From: Prevotella sp.
GTDB lineage: Bacteria > Bacteroidota > Bacteroidia > Bacteroidales > Dysgonomonadaceae
Length of the DNA stretch: 35,707 bases
Direction: 5' to 3'
Assembly (NCBI GenBank): GCA_031285905.1
Contig: JAITVH010000109.1
Coordinates: 1 to 35,707 of the forward strand
Position numbers and translations under genes: made by a program
The notes under the pieces: generated by a model
What the model was told of the DNA's origin: nothing
The model's input: the letters and a program-made list of their open reading frames with translations, nothing else
Database searches by the model: none
Shown here: positions 25,193-33,073 of the stretch, one piece after another
How positions within the stretch are numbered: position 1 is the first letter of the stretch
Layout of the letters: each line of letters opens with the position of its first letter

Positions 25193-26071
25193 TTATTTCC
25201 GGCGTGATTCTATTAAGAAAGGATTGAGGAAAACCAGTTTCTGATATAGTGTAAGAACAGCAGCAGCTTTTCGCAGGCTGTAGCCCTTTGCATAATATAT
25301 TTGCAGGTGAAACATTCTTTTTATCCGTTCTACAATTGTTTTCTTAAAGCCATGGTTTGTGTATTTATCAAATTCATGCAATAAATATACCATCCATGCA
25401 GTTTGGTTCAAAGGCTTCAATGTAGATGACATTCCGCCAAGGTGTTGCCTGTAAACTGCCATATATTCAGGCAGGAACTTTATCTTACCTGACAATGAAA
25501 CAATGAGTTGTAGGGCATAATCACCATTTTTTACGGTATAGTACCAAGCTGGGGTTTTATGTGCATCTTTACGGAAGAAGATAGAAGCCGTGAGTAATCC
25601 CCAGTCTTTTTCTATCAGGTCTTGGGTAGTAAGCACATCCCGTTCCATTTCGATATTTTCATCCAGAGTGCCACACATCAATGTATACACTTTGTGGGAA
25701 CACATAGCAAAGTCTGGGTTGGCTTCCATAAAGTCTACTTGTTTTTGCAATTTATACGGGTCAGTCCAGTAATCGTCTCCATCGCAAAGGGCAGTATATT
25801 TACCACGTCCACTTTCTATATTATTTATCCAGTTTAGCATCATCCCTTGATTAGGATCATTTAACCGCAGACGGATAATATCAGGATATTTCTTTTGCAT
25901 TTCGATGCAAATAGCACGGGTATTATCGGTGCTGAGGTCTTCGCCGATAACCAGTTCGAAAGGAAATGTTGTCTTTTGAGAAACAACGCTTTCAATCGCT
26001 TCAGCAATAAATTTCTCATGATTGTAAGTAATCATGGAAACAGAGACCATCATATTTTCTTTGTTATGCAT
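25193..26071 (-). CDS. GT2 family glycosyltransferase (type B)
   Basis: This 292-residue GT-A protein has VSMITYNHEKFIAEAIESVV at the N-terminus, GEDLSTDNT for donor binding and CDGDDYW (96-102) as metal site. Its close relative is at 29242-30096 (EGDDYW). C-terminal residues after ~225 are helical and basic. It lies 8 bases downstream of a possible short open frame (26080-26295) and 3 bases before the next GT2 gene. It probably adds one sugar of the polysaccharide repeat unit; specificity is unknown. Confidence 0.9.
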   Translation of the reverse strand: MHNKENMMVSVSMITYNHEKFIAEAIESVVSQKTTFPFELVIGEDLSTDNTRAICIEMQKKYPDIIRLRLNDPNQGMMLNWINNIESGRGKYTALCDGDDYWTDPYKLQKQVDFMEANPDFAMCSHKVYTLMCGTLDENIEMERDVLTTQDLIEKDWGLLTASIFFRKDAHKTPAWYYTVKNGDYALQLIVSLSGKIKFLPEYMAVYRQHLGGMSSTLKPLNQTAWMVYLLHEFDKYTNHGFKKTIVERIKRMFHLQIYYAKGYSLRKAAAVLTLYQKLVFLNPFLIESRRK

Positions 26072-26079
26072 AGACTTTT

Positions 26080-26295
26080 CTATATTCCGGCATTTAATGA
26101 AATAGATGCAAGAAATTCTGTTTTATCTCGGTTTATTTTATTAAATTTAGAAAAACATTTAGATATGAAAAAGAGAAACAAAAATATAAGAGGCAAGAAT
26201 TTCCAATTTATAGCTTTAGTGACAGCTGTATCAGCATGTGCTTTAATCGTATTGCTTATGCTCCTTCTCGCTCTCGTATTATAATATTCGTTCAC
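26080..26295 (-). CDS. Possible small membrane protein, coupled to the aminotransferase-like gene
   Basis: A 71-codon frame begins with GTG overlapping the upstream gene's stop as GTGA and ends 8 bases before the next GT2 start. It thus fills the only sizeable gap in this part of the cluster. The product would have a basic N-terminus, one hydrophobic stretch (WKFLPLIFLFLFFISKCF) and a polar tail. I recognise no family. An opposite-strand 39-residue frame overlaps it, and at most one of them is likely real. Confidence 0.35.
   Translation of the reverse strand: MNEYYNTRARRSISNTIKAHADTAVTKAINWKFLPLIFLFLFFISKCFSKFNKINRDKTEFLASISLNAGI
26165..26284 (+). CDS. Possible 39-residue single-span membrane protein on the opposite strand
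   Basis: ATG at 26165 opens a 39-residue frame with a lysine/arginine-rich start (MKKRNKNIRGKNFQF) and a hydrophobic span (~25 residues, ALVTAVSACALIVLLMLLLA) to its end. TAAATTTA about 20 bases upstream resembles a -7 element with one mismatch. It is the only plus-strand candidate inside the minus-strand cluster. No family is recognised. Confidence 0.3.
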   Translation: MKKRNKNIRGKNFQFIALVTAVSACALIVLLMLLLALVL

Positions 26296-27254
26296 TGTTC
26301 CCCTGATTTTATTACTTCCACTATCCTCTTCATATCCTCTTCATTATACCGATGATCGCATGGTAAAGGTAGAAGATAATTTACTATTTTATATTCGGCT
26401 GAATCTTTTTTCACCAACTCTAAAGTGACTTTCCAGTATGTAGAAACATATATCTTATTCTCAATGAGTTTCTTCCTCAGGTTCGGGTCTTCCGAATAAA
26501 ACATATAACTCAACGGACAGGTATCAGCCGGAAAATCGTCATATTTAAACTGATTGTCTTTGCCCAATGCTGCATGCAGGTATTGAAAATTCTTTATCTG
26601 GCGTTCTCTCAGATTTTCATAATCTATATTAGCCAATAGTGCTGAAGCCAGATTAGACATCTTTTTTATTGGTTGCCCGATCAGGCTGTTGCAATAGTCA
26701 AGATAATCCTGATAACCTGTACCCGCATTTCCATATTCGATGCGTTTCATCAGGTGAGTCATATGAGGAATGGCCATATCCTGTTCAAATTCTTCATCCA
26801 ATAATGTATCTGTGAATAGATATGCCCCGTCCGGCAAACCAAAGAATTTGCGGGGAGAATATATCGTATCTATTCCTCCATAGGGGCGGGCAAAAAAGGC
26901 ATGGGTATTATCAACAATCAGTTGCTTGCCGTATTTTCTTACTAATTTGTCAGTCGTACAGCATTTTATACCATAAGTGTCAGAATAGAAAAGTACTTCA
27001 CCTTCTCGCAACTCTTTATCAAAAATGGGATCTAGTTTGAAATCGACAGAATAGAATTCATACTCAATTCCCAGTTTTTCTATAGGCTCCCATATCACTT
27101 CCGAATCGAGGTAGGGAATGTATATTTTCTTATATTTTTTTGCCCTTAATATATATTCGAGGCAATTGCGGGCAGTATTGAGTTGTACCGCTCCTTTATG
27201 ATAATGTTCTCCTTTCCGGAGTTGAAGTTCGAAGTATCCACCTATTTCTTTCAT
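26292..27254 (-). CDS. Divergent PLP-dependent aminotransferase-like protein (DegT-like)
   Basis: This 320-residue protein is shorter than the typical ~370-residue DegT/DnrJ/EryC1 enzyme. It retains a PLP-site aspartate in LIVDNTHAFF (D115) and a lysine in YSPRKFFGLPDGAYLF (K136) in the Schiff-base position. The N-terminal ~25 residues (GGYFELQLRKGEHYHKGAVQ) and ARNCLEYIL resemble the cofactor-phosphate segment of such enzymes. It probably makes, or helps make, an amino sugar or similar donor. It lies next to WbqC and a full-length DegT aminotransferase. The small N-terminal region and odd active-site spacing leave room for a non-aminotransferase role. Confidence 0.72.
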   Translation of the reverse strand: MKEIGGYFELQLRKGEHYHKGAVQLNTARNCLEYILRAKKYKKIYIPYLDSEVIWEPIEKLGIEYEFYSVDFKLDPIFDKELREGEVLFYSDTYGIKCCTTDKLVRKYGKQLIVDNTHAFFARPYGGIDTIYSPRKFFGLPDGAYLFTDTLLDEEFEQDMAIPHMTHLMKRIEYGNAGTGYQDYLDYCNSLIGQPIKKMSNLASALLANIDYENLRERQIKNFQYLHAALGKDNQFKYDDFPADTCPLSYMFYSEDPNLRKKLIENKIYVSTYWKVTLELVKKDSAEYKIVNYLLPLPCDHRYNEEDMKRIVEVIKSGEQ

Positions 27255-27259
27255 TTTTT

Positions 27260-27336
27260 CAAATTAGCAGATTAGCAAATTAGCAGATTGGCAAATAGAA
27301 AACATTCGCTAATATTCGAATTTGCTAATTTTCAAA
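27260..27336. repeat. 16-base tandem repeat and inverted copy
   Basis: CAAATTAGCAGATTAG is repeated as CAAATTAGCAGATTGG and a partial CAAAT (27260-27296). About 25 bases later TTTGCTAATTTTCAAATTAG runs in inverted sense. The segment fills the gap between the aminotransferase-like gene and wbqC and codes for nothing visible. It could fold as RNA or be a decayed repeat. Confidence 0.6.
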
Positions 27337-28035
27337 TTAGTTTATTAATTTATAATCATCCAGCATTTTCCCTATCTCATCCACCGAATTGAACATCATA
27401 ACATCCAGAATCGACAGCCAGGGAATAAATTCATTCTTAAACTGTTTATATTCAACCGGATTACTTGAAAGAAAATTTAAATTTATATTTTCTTTTGCAA
27501 ATTCGTCTTTATCATATAACGCTTGCCCTCCTATTGCATTATAATAGTTTTTTGCGTCTAATGTTTTGCAAAGGGCTATTACCTTATCCTGTCCTTTCAG
27601 TGAATGATCTGTGTCAATTGTAGATGATACGATCAGTTCTGTATTTATACCTAAGAAAATACGAATCTTATCTATTGAATTATATATATATTTGGCCAGA
27701 TTGCATTCCTCATAATTGACAATATCTTCGATCAAAGGCATTATCTCCTGAAAATATGGGGCTTTCCGGTACGACTCCCGTATCTGATTGAGGAGTTTCT
27801 TTTTATCGAAATTTTGAGAAACATTCCTGTCTTTTATATCAAGGTAATCCGAATCTTTTTCTACAGGAATGGTTATAAGTACATCTTTTCCATTCTGGAG
27901 AATACGGTTACGGTTGATCCACCCCTTTTTGGTATATTGTATATTGTCATATATCACATATTTATCAACAGCATTCATCAGTTGAAAATATCCGATATAT
28001 GGCAGAAAATAAGGTTGCATTATTCCTATAGTCAT
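27337..28035 (-). CDS. wbqC: WbqC-family protein
   Basis: This 232-residue soluble protein matches the WbqC family along its length. Marks are TIGIMQPYFLPYIGYFQLMNAVDKYVIYDNIQYTKKGWINRN at the N-terminus (positions 2-43) and FIPWLSILDVMMFNSVDEIG near the end. The family is found in O-antigen and capsule loci; the biochemical step is, to my knowledge, not firmly established. Start overlaps the stop of the DegT aminotransferase gene as ATGA, indicating tight coupling and a shared pathway. The next gene downstream is a second aminotransferase-like protein. Confidence 0.92.
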   Translation of the reverse strand: MTIGIMQPYFLPYIGYFQLMNAVDKYVIYDNIQYTKKGWINRNRILQNGKDVLITIPVEKDSDYLDIKDRNVSQNFDKKKLLNQIRESYRKAPYFQEIMPLIEDIVNYEECNLAKYIYNSIDKIRIFLGINTELIVSSTIDTDHSLKGQDKVIALCKTLDAKNYYNAIGGQALYDKDEFAKENINLNFLSSNPVEYKQFKNEFIPWLSILDVMMFNSVDEIGKMLDDYKLIN

Positions 28036-29156
28036 TTCTCCCAGGGCTTATTTCTTATCAGGTCACAAATCTGCTCTACATCTTTAAATTCGAGATTAGG
28101 ATAGATAGGCAGACAAAGGATTTCTTTCGAAACCTGAGTGGCTACAGGCAAATTGCTTGCACTGGCCGATGGTAATCCTTTATATGTAGGGAAATCGCTG
28201 ATAAGCGGATAAAAATAGCGGCGTCCGAGAATGTCGTATTCCTGCAATTTGAAGTACAAGTCATCACGGCTCATACCGTATTCAGCAGTATTGATACGTA
28301 CCGGATAGTATGGGTAGGTGTGTTCTACTCCTTCGGCAACAGTCATATAGCTTATGCCAGGAACATCTTTTAGCAATTTATCATACAATTCGGCTATTTT
28401 CAGCCTTTTAGCTATGTAGCTATCTACGTATTTCAATTGTAAAGACCCATAAGCTGCCTGTAACTCGTTCATTTTGGCATTGATACCGGGTTCGATAACT
28501 GTAACCTCATCGCGGAAACCAAAGTTCTTGAGCAAATCGATGCGCTGTTTCGTTTTCTCATCCTGACAAACGATTGCTCCACCTTCTATTGTATTGTATA
28601 CTTTTGTAGCATGGAAACTAAGGATCGATAAGTCGCCCCAGTTCATAACCGATTGTCCGTCTTTTTTTACAGCAAAAGCATGTGCAGCATCATAAATAAT
28701 ACGTAATCCGTAAATATCGGCAATGCGTTGTATTTCTTCCATCTGGCAAGGGTTGCCATAGACGTGGACAGGCATAATTGCTGTTGTCTGTGGGGTGATA
28801 GCGGCTTCTATTTTTTTAGGATCGATATTGTAATATTTATCGTCAATATCGACAAATACAGGCTTAATATTATTCCACCAAAGCGAATGGGTTGTTGCCA
28901 CAAAACTAAATGGAGTTGTAATCACTTCTCCCGTAATGCGGAGTGCCTGCAATGCTGTGATCAGAGCAAGTGTACCGTTAGAGAAAACGGAAATATATTT
29001 TACACCCAGGTATTCAGCTAGTTCTTTTTCGAATTGTTCATGGAAAGGCCCATTGTTCGTCAGCCATTTGTTATCCCATATTTTTTCCAGATATGGAATA
29101 AACTCTTCCAATGGAGGAAGCGCTGGCTGTGTGACTGTTATTTTTTTGTTGCTCAT
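28032..29156 (-). CDS. DegT/DnrJ/EryC1/StrS sugar aminotransferase
   Basis: This 374-residue cytoplasmic PLP enzyme converts a keto sugar nucleotide to an amino sugar using an amino acid donor. VFSNGTLALITALQAL holds the cofactor phosphate, D156 in IIYDAAHAF contacts the pyridine nitrogen, and SFHATKVYNTIEGGAI has the Schiff-base lysine K185. The motif set resembles FdtB/VioA-type dTDP-sugar aminotransferases, but the substrate cannot be fixed. Its stop overlaps the wbqC start by four bases. Downstream of the upstream GT2 gene is a repeat-rich gap (29157-29241), so this gene may have its own promoter. Confidence 0.93.
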   Translation of the reverse strand: MSNKKITVTQPALPPLEEFIPYLEKIWDNKWLTNNGPFHEQFEKELAEYLGVKYISVFSNGTLALITALQALRITGEVITTPFSFVATTHSLWWNNIKPVFVDIDDKYYNIDPKKIEAAITPQTTAIMPVHVYGNPCQMEEIQRIADIYGLRIIYDAAHAFAVKKDGQSVMNWGDLSILSFHATKVYNTIEGGAIVCQDEKTKQRIDLLKNFGFRDEVTVIEPGINAKMNELQAAYGSLQLKYVDSYIAKRLKIAELYDKLLKDVPGISYMTVAEGVEHTYPYYPVRINTAEYGMSRDDLYFKLQEYDILGRRYFYPLISDFPTYKGLPSASASNLPVATQVSKEILCLPIYPNLEFKDVEQICDLIRNKPWEK

Positions 29157-29171
29157 ATGCTTTCTATTTAT

Positions 29172-29242
29172 GAATGATGAGTTATAAATTATGAGTATTT
29201 AAATTCTTTTCAATTCATCATTTATAATTCATAACTTATCAT
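29172..29242. repeat. AT-rich imperfect inverted repeat
   Basis: AATGATGAGTTATAAATTAT near 29173 is nearly the reverse complement of the segment 29215-29242 (TCATCATTTATAATTCATAA and onward). The arms are 20-24 bases with several mismatches. A related segment appears near 20364. The right arm touches the stop codon of the adjacent GT2 gene. Confidence 0.6.
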
Positions 29243-30096
29243 TAATTTACTATTTTTCTATACATACTTCTTATAAACGATGGAGTCAGACTTTTCAATC
29301 TCCCTTTTAACGATTTATCACCATATAGCAGTACTTCAAGCCTTCGTTTATGTTTTGTAAACGCTTCCGTATATTTATAATTGAAGTATTTATCATATTC
29401 GTTTATCAGTTCTATAACCCTTATGCACTGGCTGCGTTCATCCATTTTAGACCATTGACCGTTGTCGTGGATGCGGTAAGCAGTTGTAACTTCTTTCAGA
29501 TACATCAGTGGCCCGAATTGCCCCATATACATGCCCAACATCCAGTCGGCAATTTCCATATCAAATAGGTGAGAGTCTATTCCTTTCATGTATTTCCCTC
29601 TGAATACACAACAAGAAAGGTTACCGATACGGTTTCCCAGAGCGAGTTGCTCTGTTGTAATCAATTCGTAATCATTTTCGCTTATCCAGTCAAATATCTC
29701 TTCTTTTCCTTGGTCTACAAATAAGCGTAAATGCCTGTTGTAACTCATCGGGGAATTTAGATGTCCTTCTAAATGATCGATATGATTTTGCAGATGATTG
29801 GGACTAATCCAATAATCATCTCCTTCCATTATAGCTACATAGTCTCCGGTGCAGGCGTTGAATGCTTGTTGATAATTCCTCACATATCCAAGGTTATGAG
29901 CATGTTGTAAATAGGTGAAAGAAAAATTGGTTTTATTTTCATACTCTTTGATAATATCCACTGTATTATCAGGTGAACAATCATCAGCAATAATGATCTC
30001 TACATCTGCCGAAACTTCCTGCATAAGAATGCTTTCTAGTGTCTGGCGGATATATGCTGCATGATTATAAGTTATGAGTATGACGTTTATTTTCAT
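29242..30096 (-). CDS. GT2 family glycosyltransferase (type B')
   Basis: This 284-residue GT-A protein has INVILITYNHAAYIRQTLES, IIADDCSPDNTV and EGDDYW (91-96). The order of motifs and the DDYW ending match the gene at 25193-26071, its closest relative here. The C-terminal ~60 residues are basic and helical (KHKRRLEVLLYG). It is separated by ~100 bases with a terminator-like hairpin from the upstream gene at 30199-31053, so it may sit in a separate transcript. Sugar specificity is unknown. Confidence 0.9.
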   Translation of the reverse strand: MKINVILITYNHAAYIRQTLESILMQEVSADVEIIIADDCSPDNTVDIIKEYENKTNFSFTYLQHAHNLGYVRNYQQAFNACTGDYVAIMEGDDYWISPNHLQNHIDHLEGHLNSPMSYNRHLRLFVDQGKEEIFDWISENDYELITTEQLALGNRIGNLSCCVFRGKYMKGIDSHLFDMEIADWMLGMYMGQFGPLMYLKEVTTAYRIHDNGQWSKMDERSQCIRVIELINEYDKYFNYKYTEAFTKHKRRLEVLLYGDKSLKGRLKSLTPSFIRSMYRKIVN

Positions 30097-30169
30097 AAAG
30101 TTTGAAAATCAGTAATAAAAAGTATTAATGCAACATTATTTAGACATAATATATTGTTGCTGTTATATA

Positions 30170-30198
30170 TACAAAAACAATAAATAGGTCTGCGACCT
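30170..30198 (-). terminator. Terminator-like hairpin after the type C GT2 gene
   Basis: On the minus strand the stop codon at 30199 is followed at once by AGGTC-GCA-GACCT and then ATTTATTGTTTTTG. A 5-bp stem with a 3-base loop is short for an intrinsic terminator, but the T-rich tail fits. The same palindrome type occurs at 8337-8349. The rest of the gap to 30097 is AT-rich with nothing else seen. Confidence 0.45.
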
Positions 30199-31053
30199 TC
30201 ATTCTTCCCGGGAGCGTATCAGACAATAGACTTTTTTTAAGAAGTGGTATGGGGCAAATAATGCCCGTCCAAGTCGGTATTCTTTAGTCTTGTAATGCCA
30301 GTCAAGTTCCCATTTATACGTTTCAGCCTCAATTTTATCTCTTACAGGGTTGAGGTATTTCAAGAACAAAGGTACATGATTCTTGAACATCTGTAAAAGC
30401 ATTGCATCATTTTTTTCTTTATGATTGTTGACCACAGCCGAACGTGATACTGCTTTTATTCTGTAATAATAGTGGAAAGCGTCCAGTTTAACAACCTTAT
30501 CAGTCGGTTTTATCAATGATAAATAGAAATCCCAATCTTCAATACCATATACCATATTGGTATTATATCCCCCAACAGCCAGGAAATCTTCATGGCGAAA
30601 TATGGCGGAGTTGAAAATTTGGTTTTCGGTTATCATGTTTTCGAAAACAAATTCTTCGTTTATCCGCTCTTCATCAACATCTCCAAATAGGATGGTATCG
30701 CTATATATCAGTTTTATTTTGGGGTCTTTTCTGAAAGTCTCTATTGCTTCTTTAAAGTAACGAGAACCTAATTTATCGTCACCATCTAAAGGAACAATGA
30801 ATTCGCCTGTCGCCTTTTGCACACCAAAGTTACGGGTATCGCTTACCCCGCTATTTTCTTTATAGAAGTATTTGATACGGCTATCTCTATCTGCCCATTT
30901 CAGGGCGACTTCTTCAGTATTGTCAGGTGATCCGTCGTTCACAACGATACATTCCCAATAAGGATATTCCTGATCGACAAGTGATTGCAATGCATCAGGC
31001 AGATATTGAGCCTGATTATAACATGGAACTATAACTGATATAAGGGGATTCAT
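30199..31053 (-). CDS. GT2 family glycosyltransferase (type C)
   Basis: This 284-residue GT-A protein begins ISVIVPCYNQAQYLPDALQS, has VVNDGSPDNTEEVALKW for donor binding and LDGDD (89-93) for the metal. GGYNTNMVYGIEDWDFYLSL is the acceptor-side ED motif with the probable catalytic base. YYRIKAVSRSAVV marks the subgroup it shares with the gene at 33986-34834. It is 8 bases from the upstream gene and is the last before a terminator-like hairpin. Confidence 0.9.
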   Translation of the reverse strand: MNPLISVIVPCYNQAQYLPDALQSLVDQEYPYWECIVVNDGSPDNTEEVALKWADRDSRIKYFYKENSGVSDTRNFGVQKATGEFIVPLDGDDKLGSRYFKEAIETFRKDPKIKLIYSDTILFGDVDEERINEEFVFENMITENQIFNSAIFRHEDFLAVGGYNTNMVYGIEDWDFYLSLIKPTDKVVKLDAFHYYYRIKAVSRSAVVNNHKEKNDAMLLQMFKNHVPLFLKYLNPVRDKIEAETYKWELDWHYKTKEYRLGRALFAPYHFLKKVYCLIRSREE

Positions 31054-31061
31054 CTTCTTTA

Positions 31062-31850
31062 TTATAGTTTAAGCCATTTTAGAAAACCAATCTTCTTTAA
31101 ATATCTAACACTGACAGAGTATTTTAGTTTGTACAGCTCATCTTTTTTTTCCATCCATTCCCTATATAGACTATAATATAACGGATAATATGTCCGGATA
31201 TGGGATTCTTTTTCTTGCCAGAGTAAACCAAAGTTCTCAGATTGTGAACTGATCCCATTCAGATAATAGGTGGAGAAGTGAAGAGCAACATGTTTATAGC
31301 TATATTGTTTCAGGCAAACGGCATTTATTGTGAAGGCCCAATCTGCACCTAATCTCATCTGCTCATTATATCCACCGTATTCAATCAATGTTTTCCGTTT
31401 GATAAATGTAGCTTGGTGGGGTAGGGATTGCTCTGCAAAAAATTTGAAATCGAGCTTGTCAGGATAAGTGTTGATAAACGAATTACTATTTTCTCCGGTC
31501 TGCATTTCTATATCGAAATAGACAAGATCTTCTCTCTCCAGGAAAGATTGTAATTTCTTAAAATCTGCATTGTTATTTATCAGGTCGCCGCTGTTGATAT
31601 ATAATACATATTCACCGGATGCTTTTTCCAATCCCTTGTTCATTGCACAGAAAACACCTTTGTCAGGCTCGCTTATCCAATAACTTATTTTATCAGCATG
31701 CTGCTTTATGATCTCGATACTGTTATCTGTAGAAGCTCCGTCAATAACAATATATTCCAATTCGGAAGTAATGTGTGGAGCAATACTTTCTATTGTCCTT
31801 TTCAGTCCTTCGGCATTATTGTAATTAACTGTTATGACAGATATTTTCAT
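31062..31850 (-). CDS. GT2 family glycosyltransferase (type A')
   Basis: This 262-residue protein starts KISVITVNYNNAEGLKRTIE, has VIDGASTDNSIEIIKQHADK and uses INSGD (85-89) in place of a classic DxD. YWISEPDKGVFCAMNKGLEKASG matches the equivalent part of the gene at 24359-25189 closely. Its start overlaps the stop of the GT4 gene by four bases, so the two are translationally coupled and probably add neighbouring sugars. Confidence 0.9.
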   Translation of the reverse strand: MKISVITVNYNNAEGLKRTIESIAPHITSELEYIVIDGASTDNSIEIIKQHADKISYWISEPDKGVFCAMNKGLEKASGEYVLYINSGDLINNNADFKKLQSFLEREDLVYFDIEMQTGENSNSFINTYPDKLDFKFFAEQSLPHQATFIKRKTLIEYGGYNEQMRLGADWAFTINAVCLKQYSYKHVALHFSTYYLNGISSQSENFGLLWQEKESHIRTYYPLYYSLYREWMEKKDELYKLKYSVSVRYLKKIGFLKWLKL

Positions 31851-33073
31851 TTACTTAATAGCTCTTTATATAGCTGTATATATTTCTCGGTTTGCTTTGT
31901 ATCCGAAAAATGATTGATTGCGTAATCTCTTATTTTTTCACTATCAAAGGTATACTTATTATTTAAGAAATCATTCAAACTCTGCACTAAAGGTTCGATT
32001 CCGATCTCGTTTATGAGTATACCATTGTTTCCTGTATTTATATGTTCAGCCATTCCTCCGTTGCTGAAACTCATAATCGGTGTACCATTGGCAAACGATT
32101 CGAGCATGGTATTAGGCAGGTTGTCTTCCTTAGATGGAATAACGGTTATATCAGCCGCAGCATAATACGTATTTAGTTCCGATACATCAGAGATATTTTC
32201 AATATGTATATGGTTTATGTTTTCTTTTACCTGGATCCTATCAGACATATGTCCAACCGTAATAAGGTTGAAATCGTTTCGATCTAACTTGTTAACAGCC
32301 TCAAAGAACATAGGGAAGCCTTTTTGTATATTGTCTAATGTAGCTCCGACAACAAGAATATTTTTCAGGCCGTTGTTTACATCTAGTTTTCTTCTACCTT
32401 CTTCTATATTAGGAGAAGGATATAACAAGAAATCCAACCCGTTGGGAATGATGCTATATGGATAGCGTTGCAGGGCAGGACTTGCTAACGATTGTTTCTT
32501 CATCCAGTCTGACAGGTAAACTACATGTATGTCATCTTTTTGGTTGATAGCTTTAATCTTTATTTCTTTTATCTTTTCATCTAGAGCCCCAAATTCTTTG
32601 ATGTTTTTGAGCCTGTCCGATTCGAAATGGAACATACCTTTGAATGGATTTATATCATGGAGTGTCCAGACTATCGGTTGCTTTATATTTTTAAAGAATG
32701 TGGGATAGTTCAGAAACTCAGCTACCCAGTGAAGGTGTATTATATCTGCTTCTTTTACTATTGGCAAATCTTCGAGCCGGTATGATGTAGTAGCAAAAGT
32801 CGCTATTTCGTAATTTTTAGGGTATTTATTTAATTTTACCCAATGGTAATGCTCAGTATGTTTATTGAACTTTTTCCGTATCCGGGTTATTATATCACTG
32901 CTTGTATTAGCTGTTTGGATGTTATTCGCTTTGGCAAAATCATCATCAATATGAAATCTTTGTATAAAATCAGATTGTATATCAGGATGCTTTATCAGAC
33001 TTTGATGCAGTCTGAGTGCTGCTATTGCAGCTCCACCGCCTGTTGCAGATGATGATATATGGACGATTTTCAT
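31847..33073 (-). CDS. GT4 family glycosyltransferase
   Basis: This 408-residue GT-B enzyme retains anomeric configuration. The N-terminal domain begins KIVHISSSATGGGAAIAALR and shows IIHLHW and WTLHDINPFKGMFHF, typical of the WcaL/WbdX-type branch. The C-terminal domain has PNG (210-212), VVGAT, and PSKEDNLPNTMLESFANGTP with E316 and E325 as the acidic pair. It overlaps its neighbours on both sides by four bases (31847-31850 and 33070-33073), making a tightly coupled three-gene block with GT2 genes. Confidence 0.93.
   Translation of the reverse strand: MKIVHISSSATGGGAAIAALRLHQSLIKHPDIQSDFIQRFHIDDDFAKANNIQTANTSSDIITRIRKKFNKHTEHYHWVKLNKYPKNYEIATFATTSYRLEDLPIVKEADIIHLHWVAEFLNYPTFFKNIKQPIVWTLHDINPFKGMFHFESDRLKNIKEFGALDEKIKEIKIKAINQKDDIHVVYLSDWMKKQSLASPALQRYPYSIIPNGLDFLLYPSPNIEEGRRKLDVNNGLKNILVVGATLDNIQKGFPMFFEAVNKLDRNDFNLITVGHMSDRIQVKENINHIHIENISDVSELNTYYAAADITVIPSKEDNLPNTMLESFANGTPIMSFSNGGMAEHINTGNNGILINEIGIEPLVQSLNDFLNNKYTFDSEKIRDYAINHFSDTKQTEKYIQLYKELLSK

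Noticed and set aside
27260..27336. CRISPR array or plasmid-type iterons.
   Set aside because: Only two full 16-base units are present, with no spacers, cas genes or rep gene.
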